Notes under the pieces: generated by a model
Databases searched by the model: none
The model's input: only the letters and a program-made list of their open reading frames with translations
Told to the model about the DNA's origin: nothing
Shown here: piece after piece, positions 4,908-5,989 of the stretch
Numbering within the stretch: the first letter of the stretch is position 1
How the letters are laid out: each line of letters begins with the position of its first letter
Made by a program: the position numbers and the translations under genes
DNA from: Marinosulfonomonas sp.
GTDB lineage: Bacteria; Pseudomonadota; Alphaproteobacteria; Rhodobacterales; Rhodobacteraceae
NCBI GenBank assembly: GCA_022712735.1
Contig: JAFLKA010000133.1
Coordinates: forward strand, 1 to 5,989
Direction of reading: 5' to 3'
DNA: 5,989 nt

Positions 4908-5942
4908 ATGTTTTTACGCGATTGCTGGTATGTTGCAGGCTGGAGCAAGGATTACGAACAGATATTGCGCGCCCAGAAATTACTGGCCGAAAACGTGGTT
5001 CTCTACCGTCAGGCCGATGGCAGCCCCGTGGCACTAGAAGACGCCTGCCCGCATCGTAAATTGCCGCTTTCAGATGGGACGCTTGATGGTGATCGCGTGG
5101 TTTGCGGGTATCACGGTTTGACGTTTGACTGTTCTGGTAAATGTGTCGACGCTCCGACCCAGCGGGGAAATATTCCCAAGCGCGCTGTGGTAAAATCCTA
5201 TCCTGTTCAGGACCGCTATAACCTATTGTGGATTTGGATGGGTGATCCGGACAAGGCAGACCCTGATTTGATCTTCCCAATCGAAAACTTTGATAACCCA
5301 GGCTGGGGCTGCACTGATGGCGGTACGTTGCCAATTGGCTGCAACTATCTTTGGGTAGCAGATAACCTGCTGGACCCCAGCCATGTGGCATGGGTGCATG
5401 TGACATCCTTTGCAGGTGGCGGCACCGAAGACGCCCCACTGGATATTGAACGCACCGATCGCGGCGTCATCGTTTCGCGTTGGATCTACGACCAACCGGC
5501 GTCACCATATTATGCAGATCTGGTAAAATTTGATGGCAATGCAGATCGTAAACAACATTACGAAATGTGTTTTCCAGCAATTGCGTTGAATATGTCTATC
5601 TATTCCCCTGCTGGCACGGGTGGGCCGGATAAGGCAGCTGGCGAAAAAACCTATGTGAACATTTCCTACAATTTCCTCACCCCCGTAGACGAAAATAATA
5701 CGCAATATATCTGGTTCCAGCACCGAAACACCGACCCGAGCGACAAGGAAATTTCCGAGAAAATGAATGCGGGTGCGGTCATGGCATTTAATGAGGATAA
5801 AGATATCTTGGAAGCTGTGCATAGTGGTATGGCCAAGATGGCAACGCCAAATATCGACTTGGGATTAGACGCAGGCGCCAAACTCTTCCGGCTTCAGCTT
5901 CAGCGGTTGATTGACAAAGAGCAGGAGAAAACCACGCCCTGA
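4908..5942 (+). CDS. VanA-type Rieske non-haem iron oxygenase, alpha subunit
   Basis: A 344-residue terminal oxygenase related to vanillate O-demethylase VanA, soluble and cytoplasmic. The N-terminal Rieske domain binds a [2Fe-2S] cluster through C47-P-H49 and C66-G-Y-H69, with 16 residues between the pairs. The catalytic domain has NLLDPSHVAWVH (153-164), giving bridging D156 and iron ligands H159 and H164; the third ligand should be D297 in AFNEDKDILEAVH. The C-terminal NIDLGLDAGAKLFRLQLQRLI (316-335) matches the VanA family ending. VanA itself has EDxxxLExQQ where this protein has EDKDILEAVH, so the substrate pocket may differ. The family opens MFLRxxWYVA, which with the AGGAG site sets the start at 4908 rather than 4878. 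It lies 87 bp after the AhpD-like gene, probably still in the operon. Family members remove O- or N-methyl groups or hydroxylate small aromatics and heterocycles, using electrons from a separate reductase, which is not encoded here. The substrate is unknown. Confidence 0.92.
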   Translation: MFLRDCWYVAGWSKDYEQILRAQKLLAENVVLYRQADGSPVALEDACPHRKLPLSDGTLDGDRVVCGYHGLTFDCSGKCVDAPTQRGNIPKRAVVKSYPVQDRYNLLWIWMGDPDKADPDLIFPIENFDNPGWGCTDGGTLPIGCNYLWVADNLLDPSHVAWVHVTSFAGGGTEDAPLDIERTDRGVIVSRWIYDQPASPYYADLVKFDGNADRKQHYEMCFPAIALNMSIYSPAGTGGPDKAAGEKTYVNISYNFLTPVDENNTQYIWFQHRNTDPSDKEISEKMNAGAVMAFNEDKDILEAVHSGMAKMATPNIDLGLDAGAKLFRLQLQRLIDKEQEKTTP

Positions 5943-5989
5943 CCCACCCCTGCGAAGCTCGTTCTTTGGCCTCAGCAAGAATGTAAACC
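5943..5989. other. Non-coding tail of the window
   Basis: I find no gene start, hairpin with T-tract or other signal in these last 47 bases. The operon's end or its next gene, possibly the missing reductase, lies beyond the window. Confidence 0.4.

Noticed and set aside
4876..5439. 187-codon minus-strand open frame
   Set aside because: It is antisense to the Rieske oxygenase, whose cluster and iron-site motifs are intact; the antisense product shows no domain.

Overview
The window looks like chromosomal DNA from an alphaproteobacterium, most likely a marine Rhodobacterales (Roseobacter-type) bacterium. That placement is an inference from protein style, near-balanced base composition and gene content; no taxonomic marker gene is present. 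It holds six complete protein genes and one truncated gene. There is no RNA gene, insertion sequence, CRISPR array or attachment site that I can see.

Layout. Positions 1-546 (minus) carry the first 182 codons of a GlnQ/HisP-type ABC ATPase for polar amino acid-like solutes; its C-terminal end lies outside the window. Positions 547-650 form a control region with two abutting 16-bp palindromes laid over a plausible promoter for the ABC gene. Positions 651-1571 (minus) encode a GcvA-like LysR regulator. The 96-bp gap 1572-1667 is a divergent regulator/target intergenic region containing inverted repeats. On the plus strand follow an M29-peptidase/NicX-fold metalloprotein (1668-2783), a 165-bp non-coding gap, a membrane desaturase/hydroxylase-type di-iron oxygenase (2949-3914), a small Rieske ferredoxin overlapping it by 4 nt (3911-4225), an AhpD/carboxymuconolactone-decarboxylase-like protein (4239-4820) and a VanA-type Rieske oxygenase alpha subunit (4908-5942).

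How the genes may work together. The plus-strand block reads as a catabolic operon under the LysR protein, with an ABC importer next to it. Two oxygen-activating enzymes of different chemistry (membrane di-iron and Rieske mononuclear iron) stand beside a protein whose fold family includes the 2,5-dihydroxypyridine ring-cleaving dioxygenase NicX. The desaturase plus Rieske ferredoxin pair resembles MocD/MocE of rhizopine catabolism, where an O-methyl group is removed, and VanA-type oxygenases are classic O- and N-demethylases or hydroxylases. The most economical reading is uptake and oxidative breakdown of a small, probably methylated and possibly N-heterocyclic compound. The substrate cannot be read from the sequence. 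No NAD(P)H-dependent reductase for either oxygenase is in the window.

The most interesting details are the double palindrome upstream of the ABC gene, the CxxS in place of CxxC in the AhpD-like protein, the altered metal-site pattern in the M29/NicX-like protein, and the combination of enzymes itself.
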